A stretch of 64,000 nucleotides of DNA from Palsa-360 sp963710315. GTDB taxonomy: Bacteria > Acidobacteriota > Terriglobia > Acidiferrales > UBA7541. The position numbers were made by a program, and so were the translations under genes. Under the pieces are notes generated by a model. It had not been told where the DNA came from. It did no database searches and saw only the letters and a program-made list of their open reading frames with translations. Shown here piece after piece: positions 1 to 8,800 of the stretch (positions are counted from its first letter, which is position 1; every line of letters starts with the position of its first letter). The DNA lies in NCBI GenBank assembly GCA_963710315.1, contig CAVPZW010000009.1, positions 434,001-498,000 on the forward strand. The letters run 5' to 3'.

Positions 1-30
1 GCGCAACGGTGATCGCTCGCGCCCCCCCTT

Positions 31-819
31 TTAAGCGGTCTGCGACTTGGTCTCCGCGGCCTCTTTGATAATCCGCCCGACGACGACTCCACCTTCGTAC
101 TCAGGAATCACCACATAATCCGCGCCCGCGTTGCGCATCGCTTGCGCATATCTCTCATGACCCGCTCTGGTGATCACGTACAAGTTGGCGTTTAGCGACT
201 TGGCCGTGATCGTGATGTAGAGATTGTCGGCGTCATTGTCGATCAACGCGCAAATTCCCCGTGCACGCTTGATCCCCGCGGCTTCGAGAACGCTGTGACG
301 CTTGGCGTCGCCTTGGATCACGAGCATTCCTTCATTCAGCAATTGGCGGTAGAGGCCGTCGCTGGACTCGATGACCACGAATGGAATATTGGCGTTGCGG
401 AGCTGCTCGACCACCGTGCGGCCCACCTGTCCATAGCCGCACAGGATAAAGTGGCCGCGCGCGTTTTGAATTGCGAGATCCGTCATCATCGTCCTCCACG
501 CCGTTCTGCCCTCCGGATGAAAGAGGGAGACCAGCACGCGCTCGGCGATCCAGACTTGAAACGCGAAAAGCCCGGCATAGACCGCGATGCTGTAGATCTT
601 CGTCGCGTCGCGAATTCGATCGGGCGGCAAGGCATAGGGATGGATGGTCCAGAACAACGCGTCCACCCAGCGCACCCCCTCGAGCCCAGCGTAGCCCGCC
701 ATGCAAATCATCAGGAAACCGGCGAGCGCGAGGACCGGCAGGGCCAGCCGCCTTCCCATCAGTTTCGTTACATTGCGAATCGAAAGCGCGGTCGGCATAG
801 GTTCCCGTTGCATTGCCAA
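31..819 (-). CDS. Channel-like membrane protein with RCK/TrkA-N domain, no selectivity filter
   Basis: A 262-residue protein with two likely membrane helices (about residues 25-45 and 75-98), followed by an RCK/TrkA-N Rossmann domain whose nucleotide-binding glycine motif GYGQVG sits at residues 128-133. This is the architecture of bacterial two-helix K+ channels. However, the loop between the helices reads ALFWTIHPYALPPD, where a channel would carry TVGYGD. No RCK C-terminal subdomain follows. It is the last gene of the minus-strand oxidase operon, 64 bp after a small CxxC membrane protein. The family call is firm for the RCK domain. An ion-conducting role is doubtful; a ligand-sensing or regulatory membrane protein is an alternative. 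Confidence 0.8.
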   Translation of the reverse strand: MAMQREPMPTALSIRNVTKLMGRRLALPVLALAGFLMICMAGYAGLEGVRWVDALFWTIHPYALPPDRIRDATKIYSIAVYAGLFAFQVWIAERVLVSLFHPEGRTAWRTMMTDLAIQNARGHFILCGYGQVGRTVVEQLRNANIPFVVIESSDGLYRQLLNEGMLVIQGDAKRHSVLEAAGIKRARGICALIDNDADNLYITITAKSLNANLYVITRAGHERYAQAMRNAGADYVVIPEYEGGVVVGRIIKEAAETKSQTA

Positions 820-883
820 ATCAGGCGCCGGGTTGGCGAACTCGTCGGATAATTAAGCAAGAATTTGAGTTTTGATTTCCCGG

Positions 884-1132
884 CTACTCTTCGTTGAAAT
901 AATTGCGCTTGCGGTACGCCATGACGGTCAGCGCGGTGCAGATAAGAATCGGAGGAGCCACCAGAATAAGGATGCCGCTGCGCAACGCCTGAATCAGCCG
1001 CTCGCCGGCGCCGGCGGCTTGGGTGTAACACAGCGCACAATTCTGCGCGAAGGTTGAGGCGGGAATCCCAAGGGCCGCGACGAGGGCGGCCAACCGAAGC
1101 AAGCGAATTTCAAAACTGGTTTTGCGGTTCAT
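884..1132 (-). CDS. Small exported CxxC membrane protein of the oxidase operon
   Basis: An 82-residue protein. Residues 1-29 look like a signal peptide ending near STFAQ, followed directly by a CALC pair (Cys32, Cys35), then one membrane helix at about 53-72 and a short basic tail. The start is placed at the Met before NRKTSF because the upstream in-frame extension is hydrophilic and would hide the signal peptide. It lies between the oxidase subunit IV gene and the channel-like gene on the same strand. I recognise no named family. The CxxC could be a redox or metal site in oxidase assembly, but that is a guess from context. Confidence 0.65.
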   Translation of the reverse strand: MNRKTSFEIRLLRLAALVAALGIPASTFAQNCALCYTQAAGAGERLIQALRSGILILVAPPILICTALTVMAYRKRNYFNEE

Positions 1133-1226
1133 TTCCAGAGTCCTCTCGCGAGTATCCGCCTTGCAAGGCCATTCGTCAAATGGGGCAATCGCCATGGCGC
1201 AACATTCTCTTCTCCAGACTCCCGGG

Positions 1227-1538
1227 CTAGTGCGTAAAAGGACGCATGTGCAGCAGTCGGAAGCTGTCCGACCAGATCATGTTCATCAGCAGCAGCACGA
1301 AAATCACGGCCGGAATCAACGTCAAAACGAGGCTGCGGCGTTCCTCTCCCAGGTGCATGAAGTACCGGAGGGCTAAGGCTCCGCCGCAAAAAGCGAGCGC
1401 GAGCAAGATGGCCAGCAGCGATCTGGTCGAAAAATGCTGATACGCCAAGAAGACTTCCAGAACCGCGATTGCCAGCAATGCAAAGTAAACCGGCAGATAC
1501 TTTGCGAGTACGTTTCCTGATTGTTGTGAAGCCGTCAT
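1227..1538 (-). CDS. ctaF: Cytochrome c oxidase subunit IV
   Basis: A 103-residue membrane protein with three predicted helices, matching the bacterial COX4 family in size and layout: a hydrophobic N-terminal helix, a central helix followed by the motif RYFMHLGEE, and a final helix ending near NMIWSD. The His in FMHLG is typical of the family. It follows the second subunit III gene by 28 bp and belongs to the same operon. It has no catalytic role; in relatives it stabilises the subunit I/III complex. The symbol is given by family analogy. Confidence 0.88.
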   Translation of the reverse strand: MTASQQSGNVLAKYLPVYFALLAIAVLEVFLAYQHFSTRSLLAILLALAFCGGALALRYFMHLGEERRSLVLTLIPAVIFVLLLMNMIWSDSFRLLHMRPFTH

Positions 1539-1566
1539 CGTTTATCTCCTCAATATCCCGCTGGCG

Positions 1567-2193
1567 CTAGCGCGAGAGATTCAGTAGGTAGACCAGGGGC
1601 ACGACAAACATCCATACCAAATCGACGAAGTGCCAGTAGATTCCCACCGTTTCGACGTGACCGGCTGTAAGCCGTCCGCGCGCGAACCCGCGCGAAATCA
1701 CCACAATAGCCACAACACCTCCGGTGACATGCAACAAATGAAGTCCCGTAATGCTGAAGAACGTGGCGCCAAAAAGCGGCGCGCCCCAGGGATTGTGAAA
1801 CATGCGCACGCCTTCATCAATCAGGCCGAACCATTCGCGGATGTGCAGCCCGGCGAAAATAACGCCAAGCAAAATCGTGGACCACAAAAAACGCCCCGCC
1901 TTGGCCTTGTCGCCGGCCTTCGCCGCGTCCACCGCGCCAAGCATGGTCAAGCTGCTGGTAATGAGGACAGCGGTCATAATCAGGACATTCACAATGCTGG
2001 GGGTGAATTTAAAAGGCGTCGGCCAATCGACACTCGCCGTGCGCAAATAGCCATAGCCGAACAGGAAAACTCCGAAGGTTGCCGCATCGGAGATAATGAA
2101 CAGCCAGATCGCCAGTTTTCTGGAGGGGATCGCGTAAGGCGACTCTTCCAGTGCACCGCCGTGCCCATGCATGGTCATTTCGGATTCAGTCAC
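1567..2193 (-). CDS. ctaE: Cytochrome c oxidase subunit III (second copy)
   Basis: A 208-residue member of the COX3 family with five predicted membrane helices. The conserved C-terminal region contains GLHLLHVTGG and the ending YWHFVDLVWMFV, both characteristic of the haem-copper oxidase III-like family. The start used is a GTG that follows a GGGGAG-type ribosome site; an ATG five codons downstream is the alternative. It lies 24 bp after a second COX3 gene, so the operon carries two adjacent subunit III genes. They diverge clearly in sequence, which suggests that both are retained parts of one oxidase rather than a recent duplication. Confidence 0.9.
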   Translation of the reverse strand: MTESEMTMHGHGGALEESPYAIPSRKLAIWLFIISDAATFGVFLFGYGYLRTASVDWPTPFKFTPSIVNVLIMTAVLITSSLTMLGAVDAAKAGDKAKAGRFLWSTILLGVIFAGLHIREWFGLIDEGVRMFHNPWGAPLFGATFFSITGLHLLHVTGGVVAIVVISRGFARGRLTAGHVETVGIYWHFVDLVWMFVVPLVYLLNLSR

Positions 2194-2217
2194 GGTTTTT
2201 CTCCCCTCTTTACGCCT

Positions 2218-2871
2218 CTAAAGCCTTACGGCTATGACCAGCAGCAGATAGAGCCACAGAACGCCCATGAAATGCCAGTAGATGGCCGTATTCGAAACCG
2301 AACTGATTCGCAGAGTAATCCGTTTACGGGTCATGCGCACGAACAGGCGCAGGAGTCCGGAAATCCCGCCGAGAACATGCAGTGCATGAGCGCCGGTCAA
2401 AACATACAGGAAGGAACTGTTGGAACTCGTTGCCAGATAGAATCCACGCGCGGCAAGCTCCTTCCAAACCAGATATTGTCCCAAGACGAAAACAAGCCCA
2501 AACACCAGCGTGATTCCCAGCCAGCGCAAGCTGCTGCCCAGCGCGCTCCTATTTATTTCCCGTGCTCCGGCGAACGCGCGGCGCGACATTTCCAGAGCAA
2601 GGCTACTGAGGAGCAATACTCCGGTATTCATATACATGAGCGGAGGAATCACGACATGCGTCCAGTCGCCCGTTCCTTGTCTCACAAAAAGCGCGCTGGT
2701 GAACGCCGCAAACGACATGGTAATTGCGAAGATCCCAACCCAGACTCCGCTGGAAGAACCGCCGGGGGAGCGTGGCTTGGTCCCGGCGACTTTGATGGCG
2801 CTTCCCTGCGGCGGCAGCGGAGGAGCTTGCCCGGAAGCTGGAGGAAAGGTTGTAGTGGACATAAGCCTCAT
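2218..2871 (-). CDS. ctaE: Cytochrome c oxidase subunit III (first copy)
   Basis: A 217-residue COX3-family protein. A Pro-rich cytoplasmic N-terminus of about 45 residues precedes five membrane helices. Family signatures are GAHALHVLGG in the middle and YWHFMGVLWLYLL near the end. The Met at codon 4 is an equally good start. It sits between subunit I and the second subunit III gene on the minus strand. The presence of two COX3 paralogs, plus COX4, is consistent with the non-mitochondrial A-type oxidases of several environmental phyla. Function as an oxidase subunit is well supported; its individual contribution is not known. Confidence 0.9.
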   Translation of the reverse strand: MRLMSTTTFPPASGQAPPLPPQGSAIKVAGTKPRSPGGSSSGVWVGIFAITMSFAAFTSALFVRQGTGDWTHVVIPPLMYMNTGVLLLSSLALEMSRRAFAGAREINRSALGSSLRWLGITLVFGLVFVLGQYLVWKELAARGFYLATSSNSSFLYVLTGAHALHVLGGISGLLRLFVRMTRKRITLRISSVSNTAIYWHFMGVLWLYLLLVIAVRL

Positions 2872-2932
2872 TTCCGTGGTGCAAGTGCCGGGTGAGCCGA
2901 AAATCGTCCCTCTTTCTCGGTATTCGCCGGCG

Positions 2933-4705
2933 TTACTCCTTGTTAACCGTTTCTGGCGAATCCTGCATCACGAAATCGCCCTTGGAACCTTTCACGCCAT
3001 ACTGATATGGATCATGGTAAATGACGGGATGCTTGCCTCCGAAATTGTCCCACGGCGGCGGCGAGGACATGCTCCATTCGAGCGACGTTGCATTCCACGG
3101 ATTCTCGGAGGCCGGTTCGCCGCGGAAATGGCTGTAGATAAAATTGAAGATAAAAATAAATTGCGCCGCGCCCGTAATCAGCGCGGCGATGGTGATGAAC
3201 TTATGCAGCGGCATGAGCGGCGCCATGAAATCGTCCACAAACGACGAATACCTCCGCACGTTGCCCACCAACCCGAGGTAATGAAACGGCATGAAGATGC
3301 AGTATGTCCCAACAAGCGAAATCCAGAAATGGAGCTTGCCGAGCGTTTCGTTCATCATGCGGCCGGTCATCTTCGGGAACCAGAAATAGGTTCCGGAAAA
3401 GATGGCGAAGATGGCCGCGACGCCCATCACCATGTGGAAATGTCCCACCACGAAATACGTTGCGTGAAGATAGATGTCGATGGAGGGTTGCGCGAGGAAA
3501 AAGCCGCTTACTCCCCCGCTGACGAACATGGAAATAAATCCCAGCGCGAATAACGATGCCGAGTTGATCTGGATGTTCGCCCCGTACAGGCTGCCGAGCC
3601 AGATCAGCGTGATGATCGTCGCCGGAATCGTAATGGTCAGTGTTGGGAACGAGAACAAGAGCGAAGAAAACGGATTCATTCCGCTCACGAACATGTGGTG
3701 TCCCCACACCAACCAGCTTAGGAAGCCGATGGACATCATCGAATAGATAAGCACTTTGGCGCTGAGCATGGGCTTGCGCATGCTGGTGATCAGCACATGC
3801 GAAACAATGCCCATGGCCGGCAGAATAGCGATGTATACCTCAGGATGCCCAAAGAACCAGAACATGTGTTGCCAGAGCAGCGGCGAGCCTCCGGCATGCG
3901 GCTGGAGCTTGTCCCCCACCACAAGTCCCGCAGGGATGAAGAAGCTGGTGCCCGCGACCTTATCGAGAATTAGCAGCAAACACGCGGGGAGCAGCACCGC
4001 GAAGGCCATCAATCCGATGCATGCGGTGATAAACCACGACCAGGTGGACAGCGGCATGCGCATCAGGGTCATGCCTTTCGCGCGCAGGTCCAGCGTCGTC
4101 GCTATGAAATTCAATGAGCCGAGCAGTTGCCCTACACAAAACACGGCGATGGAAATTCCCCAGAGGCTTTGCCCCCAACCGAGACCAGGCCCGGCATCGT
4201 TGCCCACCGCGCTCAGCGGAGCATACGCCGTCCAACCGGAAATCGGCGGGCCATCCGGTATAAAAAACGACGTGATCAAGATCAAAAACGCGACAAACGT
4301 GACCCAAAACGACATCATGTTAAACCGGGGAAACGACATGTCCTCCGCGCCCACCTGAATGGGCAGAAAATAGTTGCCAAATCCCGCGAACGGCGCATTC
4401 GTCAGAACGAAGAAAACCATCAGCGTTCCGTGCATGGTCATTAACGACAGGTAATACTCCGGCGTCATGACGCCCCCCGGCGCGCCAACCTTGGACAAAA
4501 ATTCGAGTCCCGGCACCTTTGCCGCCGGCCATACCAGATGGATGCGCATGAGCCAAGAGAGCACCATGCCGATGAATACCGATAGCAGCCCCAGCGCGTA
4601 ATATTGCTTCCCGATTACCTTGTGATCGAGGCTGAATACGTGTTTCCGAATAAAGCCTTCCGGCGGGGCATGTACGTGCGCCTGCTGTGCTGAAGCTTCT
4701 TGCAT
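2933..4705 (-). CDS. ctaD: Cytochrome c oxidase subunit I (aa3, A1-type)
   Basis: A 590-residue catalytic subunit of a haem-copper oxidase, which reduces O2 to water while pumping protons. Visible features are the haem a ligand in MHGTLMVFF, the GHPEVYIAILP motif (Glu of the D-channel and the cross-linked His/Tyr of the CuB site), the CuB histidines in WGHHMFVSG, and the two haem ligands in YFVVGHFHMVMG. The Glu in GHPEV marks the A1 subclass. The Met before QEASAQ was chosen as start because GAGAGGTG precedes it; an in-frame start 15 codons earlier lacks this. It sits directly downstream of subunit II and upstream of the paired subunit III genes. Confidence 0.96.
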   Translation of the reverse strand: MQEASAQQAHVHAPPEGFIRKHVFSLDHKVIGKQYYALGLLSVFIGMVLSWLMRIHLVWPAAKVPGLEFLSKVGAPGGVMTPEYYLSLMTMHGTLMVFFVLTNAPFAGFGNYFLPIQVGAEDMSFPRFNMMSFWVTFVAFLILITSFFIPDGPPISGWTAYAPLSAVGNDAGPGLGWGQSLWGISIAVFCVGQLLGSLNFIATTLDLRAKGMTLMRMPLSTWSWFITACIGLMAFAVLLPACLLLILDKVAGTSFFIPAGLVVGDKLQPHAGGSPLLWQHMFWFFGHPEVYIAILPAMGIVSHVLITSMRKPMLSAKVLIYSMMSIGFLSWLVWGHHMFVSGMNPFSSLLFSFPTLTITIPATIITLIWLGSLYGANIQINSASLFALGFISMFVSGGVSGFFLAQPSIDIYLHATYFVVGHFHMVMGVAAIFAIFSGTYFWFPKMTGRMMNETLGKLHFWISLVGTYCIFMPFHYLGLVGNVRRYSSFVDDFMAPLMPLHKFITIAALITGAAQFIFIFNFIYSHFRGEPASENPWNATSLEWSMSSPPPWDNFGGKHPVIYHDPYQYGVKGSKGDFVMQDSPETVNKE

Positions 4706-4804
4706 GTGATCACCTCTCTCGCGGAACACGGCGAATAGGTCCACTTGCACGGACGACGCGTCCCCGGGTTCCGGCGATTGCTCTAACGGCTATCGATCTA
4801 ACGT

Positions 4805-5608
4805 CTATTGCTCCGACGCCTTTTGCTTGAGCCACTTGTCAAAATCTTCCTGTGACATCACGTTGAGATACGCCTTCATGTTGTAGTGGCCGAGCCCACA
4901 AAGCTGCGTGCACACGATCTCGTACCGACCGGTCTTTGTGGCGGTAAAATGAATGGCAAGGTCGAGCCCGGGAACAAAATCCTGCTGGATGCGCAGCTCC
5001 CGGACGTAAAAAGAATGGCTGACATCCTTCGAGTGCATGAGCAACTGAACTTCCTGGTTCACGGGAATGGCCAACTCGCCCGACACGATGTCATCCCGCG
5101 CCGCAACGTCATTCGCGGGATCCAGCCCAAAATAGTTTCCGTTTCCTTCGTCAATCTTCTCCGGATGAATCCCGCCAAACGTTCCATCCGCCCCGGGATA
5201 CCTGAAATAGAAAGCAAACTGGCCCGCTTGCGCCTGAATCTGCATCGCGTTCGTCTTGGGCAGCGTAAAGTAAACATTGGCCCACGCTTTTTGCCCCACG
5301 ACGCCAAGCGCCAATACCTCGGTGCCGACGAGAATGAAGGCGAAAGCCACCATCCACTTCGCGCCACCCGGCATTTGAGTAACCTTGGCGCCGACTTTGC
5401 GATTCGAGTACTTCCACACAAAAAAAGCCAGGAGCAGTTGGGCCCCGAGAAACGAGATGCCTGCCTCCGCCATGGTCTCCGATAATTGCTCGTCGATCGC
5501 ATGGCCGTGCGTCGAAATATCCACTGGCTGCGGGTACATATGCGTCACGATGGGATACGCCGAAACCAGCGCGATAATCGCCAGAACCACTCCAAACAGT
5601 TTTCCCAT
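4805..5608 (-). CDS. ctaC: Cytochrome c oxidase subunit II with CuA site
   Basis: A 267-residue subunit II: two N-terminal membrane helices (about 5-22 and 50-67), a third hydrophobic stretch near 85-105, then a periplasmic cupredoxin domain. The CuA ligands are complete: His198 in DVSHSF, then Cys233, Cys237, His241 and Met244 in CTQLCGLGHYNM. Gln replaces the more common Glu between the cysteines. There is no fused cytochrome c domain, so this is an aa3 rather than caa3 enzyme and needs a separate donor; the dihaem cytochrome upstream is the obvious candidate. The start at MGKLFG is preceded by GGGGAGG. An upstream in-frame start adds 11 unlikely residues. Confidence 0.95.
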   Translation of the reverse strand: MGKLFGVVLAIIALVSAYPIVTHMYPQPVDISTHGHAIDEQLSETMAEAGISFLGAQLLLAFFVWKYSNRKVGAKVTQMPGGAKWMVAFAFILVGTEVLALGVVGQKAWANVYFTLPKTNAMQIQAQAGQFAFYFRYPGADGTFGGIHPEKIDEGNGNYFGLDPANDVAARDDIVSGELAIPVNQEVQLLMHSKDVSHSFYVRELRIQQDFVPGLDLAIHFTATKTGRYEIVCTQLCGLGHYNMKAYLNVMSQEDFDKWLKQKASEQ

Positions 5609-5704
5609 TGCCTCAGCCTCCCCGCGAAAAATCCGGCCCACTTCCTTCCGGCCTGGACTGCGACAACTCCTGGCTTTTCCGGCCCCGATTACGCCAGCCT
5701 CACA

Positions 5705-6427
5705 TCAATACGGCTTGGCCTTGAAAACAAAGTTGACGGTTTTGGTCTCGGATCCCGCGATGGTCACTTCCATCGACTGATCGCCATAGGATTCATGCCA
5801 CGCTGTGACCGTGTATTTCCCCGGCGGCAAATTCGGAAGGCTGAAACTTCCGCCCCCGCTGGAAATGGCGTAATGCGAATTCTTCATCACCGCGAATTGC
5901 CCGGACATCCACGGATGAATATTGCACTTCACGGGGATGAACTCCGGTTTGTCATATTTATCGGTGATCGGCGGCGAACCGGGGGGTTGCGATTTGTTCC
6001 ACTCGCGATTGATCGTCGGGCGCGGGTGAATGTTGTGCGACGTCTGGTCGCTGTTTGTGATTTCCAGCGGCTGGTTCACCTGAAAGGCCAGCACATGAGG
6101 AAGATACTGGCAACCTTTCTGGTCGAACTTTACCGGCTGGCTCGGCGCTGCCTCATCCGGAGCGCCCGCGGAAATATAAACCACTACATTTTCCAGGCTG
6201 TTGTTGGGACCCGTAACGACCGTTTCGGTTGTTACCGGCGTTGCATGCTGTTGGGCGCAGCTCGGCTCCTTCGACATATCGATGACCTTCTGTTTTGCCG
6301 GCGTGCCCTCGTAGGTCACTTTGCCGCTGATCGTGCCGCCTGCTGGCCTGGCATGCGCCATGGCCAAAACCACGAGTACGGCCACACCTGCCATGCACAA
6401 TCGCTTGATCCTCTGGTTAATTCTCAT
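5705..6427 (-). CDS. Exported cupredoxin-like protein with carboxypeptidase-regulatory-like fold
   Basis: A 240-residue exported protein. A basic, hydrophobic N-terminus (residues 1-27) acts as signal peptide or anchor. A plastocyanin-like core follows with the motif SHNIH (His131, His134) and then CNIHPWM (Cys168, His171, Met174), giving a plausible type 1 copper ligand set. Residues 195-235 resemble the carboxypeptidase-regulatory beta domain (LPPGKYTVTAWHE). It lies between the dihaem cytochrome and oxidase subunit II genes, so a periplasmic electron-transfer role is likely. The ligand spacing (C-x2-H-x2-M) is shorter than in plastocyanin, so copper binding needs to be shown. Confidence 0.82.
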   Translation of the reverse strand: MRINQRIKRLCMAGVAVLVVLAMAHARPAGGTISGKVTYEGTPAKQKVIDMSKEPSCAQQHATPVTTETVVTGPNNSLENVVVYISAGAPDEAAPSQPVKFDQKGCQYLPHVLAFQVNQPLEITNSDQTSHNIHPRPTINREWNKSQPPGSPPITDKYDKPEFIPVKCNIHPWMSGQFAVMKNSHYAISSGGGSFSLPNLPPGKYTVTAWHESYGDQSMEVTIAGSETKTVNFVFKAKPY

Positions 6428-6469
6428 TTTCCTATTCCTCCCAGTCCCGTTGTTCATTCCGATCTTGAG

Positions 6470-7339
6470 CTATTGATCGACTCCGGAACCCGTCGGCGTG
6501 CCGGAAAGCTTTCTGGACGCCACTTGTTCCGCGCCTTCCTTTGTCGATTCCCACATCGTCAATTCAGGGCTCTTGTGCGTCACCTGCAGCGTGCGCAGGA
6601 AATGCACCAGGTCCCAGGCTTCATCGGGTTTGACGACGTCCGCAAATGATGGCATTGGCGTGCCGTCCAATCCCGTGTTAAAGATCTTGTACACATCCTC
6701 GTTGGTCGTGCCGCACTTGAATCGCGAACCGGCTGCGAAGTTATATGGCCGAATGGGCTGATCGTTGCTATCGGTGAGCGTGGAAGCTGATGGACCATTG
6801 CCGCGGCCCTCCGGACCGTGGCATTTCCAGCATTCCAGTTTCTGGAAAAGCTCCTGGCCGTGCTTGATGCTGTCGACCGTGAGCTTCGGCTCCGCCGGAA
6901 TATGGATGGGGTCGCCAGGCTTTTCCGTCATCCAGCGTGGCGATAAGGTCTTGATGAAGGCGACCAAATCCGCTCGATTTTGCCCCGTGAGCGTGACCCA
7001 TGAAGGCATGTTGGAATTGTTGATGCCGCGCTCGATGGTGTTGTAGAGATCCTGGTCGGTCGGCAATGTTCCGGTGGGAGTCGAGCGACACTTGAATGTG
7101 GCTCCCACGAAATTACGCGGCAAGATATTCAGGTACGGTCCGTTTTCGCCATTGCCGTCGCCCCGGAAACCGTGGCATCCCCAGCAGTAACGGAAGTAAA
7201 GCTGCTTGCCGGTGTCCGCGTGTCCCGTCCATTTGCCGACATGGGTTTCGACTTTTTGCGCCGATGCCAGTGCCGGTAGGACTGAGACCGCCAGAAGCGC
7301 CAAGAAGATCCGGATGGATTTCATCGTTAGTGTGCGCAT
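6470..7339 (-). CDS. Periplasmic dihaem cytochrome c
   Basis: A 289-residue protein: signal peptide to about residue 27, then two class I cytochrome c domains with haem motifs CWGCH (Cys52-His56) and CWKCH (Cys170-His174). Each domain has a following Met-Pro that can serve as axial ligand (Met111 in NMPSW, Met229 in PMPSF). The start at MRTLTM is fixed by AAGGAG five bases upstream. It sits between the porin-cytochrome and the cupredoxin-like genes and upstream of an oxidase whose subunit II lacks haem c. It is therefore the best candidate to deliver electrons to CuA. Confidence 0.92.
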   Translation of the reverse strand: MRTLTMKSIRIFLALLAVSVLPALASAQKVETHVGKWTGHADTGKQLYFRYCWGCHGFRGDGNGENGPYLNILPRNFVGATFKCRSTPTGTLPTDQDLYNTIERGINNSNMPSWVTLTGQNRADLVAFIKTLSPRWMTEKPGDPIHIPAEPKLTVDSIKHGQELFQKLECWKCHGPEGRGNGPSASTLTDSNDQPIRPYNFAAGSRFKCGTTNEDVYKIFNTGLDGTPMPSFADVVKPDEAWDLVHFLRTLQVTHKSPELTMWESTKEGAEQVASRKLSGTPTGSGVDQ

Positions 7340-7348
7340 CGTCTCTCC

Positions 7349-8800
7349 TTAAAACGCGAAGTCAAAGCCGACCAATAAGCTGTTGGTGGTCAGGTCCAAA
7401 CCGGAGATTGGCGCGGCGCCTCGTTGGCGCTGGATGGCAAATTCGTTGTGGAAGGCGAAGCCCGCGCGGCTGGAAATGAATGGGTAATACCTGTACCCCA
7501 CCGTCAGCACATCCACGTTGCCGAAATTCGATGGGTTGTTCGCGAACACTTGCTGAGACATTCGAATGAGCTCGTAGCGATTGATGAGCACGAGCTGCGG
7601 AGTCGGCGTGTAGTGTGTTTCGAACAAACCGCCGTTCCACGTGGGTGCCTGTGCACCGGTCGGAAGAGTCGTATTCGCCGGAGTGTTCGAACCTAGAAAG
7701 GCACTATCCCATCCATGGAAGTACATCGTAGTCACATCGACTTTCTTGATGTACCACTGGCCGATTAGCCCGAAGCGGTAAAAAGGCTTATTGCCGATAC
7801 CGGTGCCCGGGACTCCAACTGATGGTCCCCCTTCCTGGGTCTGGGTATACTGGAAATACGTCGGCGCCTCTCCGAGGTAAGCGAATCCGCCGACGCGCTG
7901 CAATCCGAGACTTCCAATCTCGAAAGCCCGGCTGGCGGCGAAGTATCCATCGTAGCCACGGCTGGTGGGCAGGCCTGGGTTGCCGTCATTTGAACTGAGC
8001 AAGGAGGCAGAATACCTGGTCCGGTCGTCCTTGGAATGTCCCATGACCTCCACACCTACCTGGTTATCGCCAATACCGAATGTATAGGATTCCGCAACGA
8101 GCGGACTTGACGCGCTACTACCAGGGGATACCAGAGGTTGGAAGTGATAGTTCGCATAGGTTCCCGCCACGCTCGTGAGCGTCAGAATACGCTTTTCCGA
8201 AAGCAAGTTATCCAACTCGAACTTGCCCATTTTGACGTTGAACCAGCTGCTCCCAAAAAGATTGTCGAGGCGCGCCCAAACCGCTTCGAAGTGGAAGGCT
8301 CCCGTATTGTCCGAGGACGGCAGCACGTAGAACGATATGTTTTTTGCCAGTGTGCCAGCGGTGTGAAAATCCAAACCGGTCCAGTCGAAACCATGCGTTG
8401 TGATCTTGGCCTCAGCCGTAAGCGGGCCACCGGGTCCGTCAACCTGCACGCGATTCGTGCTCTCCCGATGCCAGATCGGCGTGATGCGGAACGTCACCGG
8501 CCAATAGCCGGGGTCCTGGTATATGGGGGCATCCCGGTCGTTGCCTAGCTGATAGCCATTGTCCTTGAACGCCTGTCCGAAGGGACTGAGCATGGGCCAG
8601 CCGAGATGGCACGCCGAACACGGCATCCCATACTTACGAGCGAATGCCGGGAGCGGGCGAACCTTGACTGTGGAAAGTGGCAGGGCACTGGCGGAACGAC
8701 TATCCGCGAAGACCAGCGCGAGGAAGATGAAACTGAGCAGAAGACCGGATACTAACCAAGGCAGCTTTTTCTTTGCGATCCGCGGAGTCCGTTTGTACAT
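7349..8800 (-). CDS. Outer-membrane porin-cytochrome c fusion (Cyc2-like)
   Basis: A 483-residue protein. After an N-terminal signal sequence (about residues 13-40) comes a single haem c motif, CSACH, at residues 61-65, followed by the LxPFGxxFKxxGY pattern shared by fused cytochrome-porins. The rest is rich in alternating aromatic and polar residues and ends in phenylalanine (GFDFAF), as outer-membrane beta-barrels do. Cyc2, the Fe(II) oxidase of neutrophilic and acidophilic iron oxidisers, has this architecture, but many uncharacterised relatives exist. The ribosome site GAGGAGG supports the start. As first gene of the operon ending in an aa3 oxidase, it may admit electrons from outside the cell. 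The substrate is unknown. Confidence 0.82.
   Translation of the reverse strand: MYKRTPRIAKKKLPWLVSGLLLSFIFLALVFADSRSASALPLSTVKVRPLPAFARKYGMPCSACHLGWPMLSPFGQAFKDNGYQLGNDRDAPIYQDPGYWPVTFRITPIWHRESTNRVQVDGPGGPLTAEAKITTHGFDWTGLDFHTAGTLAKNISFYVLPSSDNTGAFHFEAVWARLDNLFGSSWFNVKMGKFELDNLLSEKRILTLTSVAGTYANYHFQPLVSPGSSASSPLVAESYTFGIGDNQVGVEVMGHSKDDRTRYSASLLSSNDGNPGLPTSRGYDGYFAASRAFEIGSLGLQRVGGFAYLGEAPTYFQYTQTQEGGPSVGVPGTGIGNKPFYRFGLIGQWYIKKVDVTTMYFHGWDSAFLGSNTPANTTLPTGAQAPTWNGGLFETHYTPTPQLVLINRYELIRMSQQVFANNPSNFGNVDVLTVGYRYYPFISSRAGFAFHNEFAIQRQRGAAPISGLDLTTNSLLVGFDFAF

Noticed and set aside
1630..2895. Plus-strand frame of 421 codons across the two subunit III genes
   Set aside because: It is the antisense shadow of two clear COX3 genes; His/Gln/Arg-rich with no domain.
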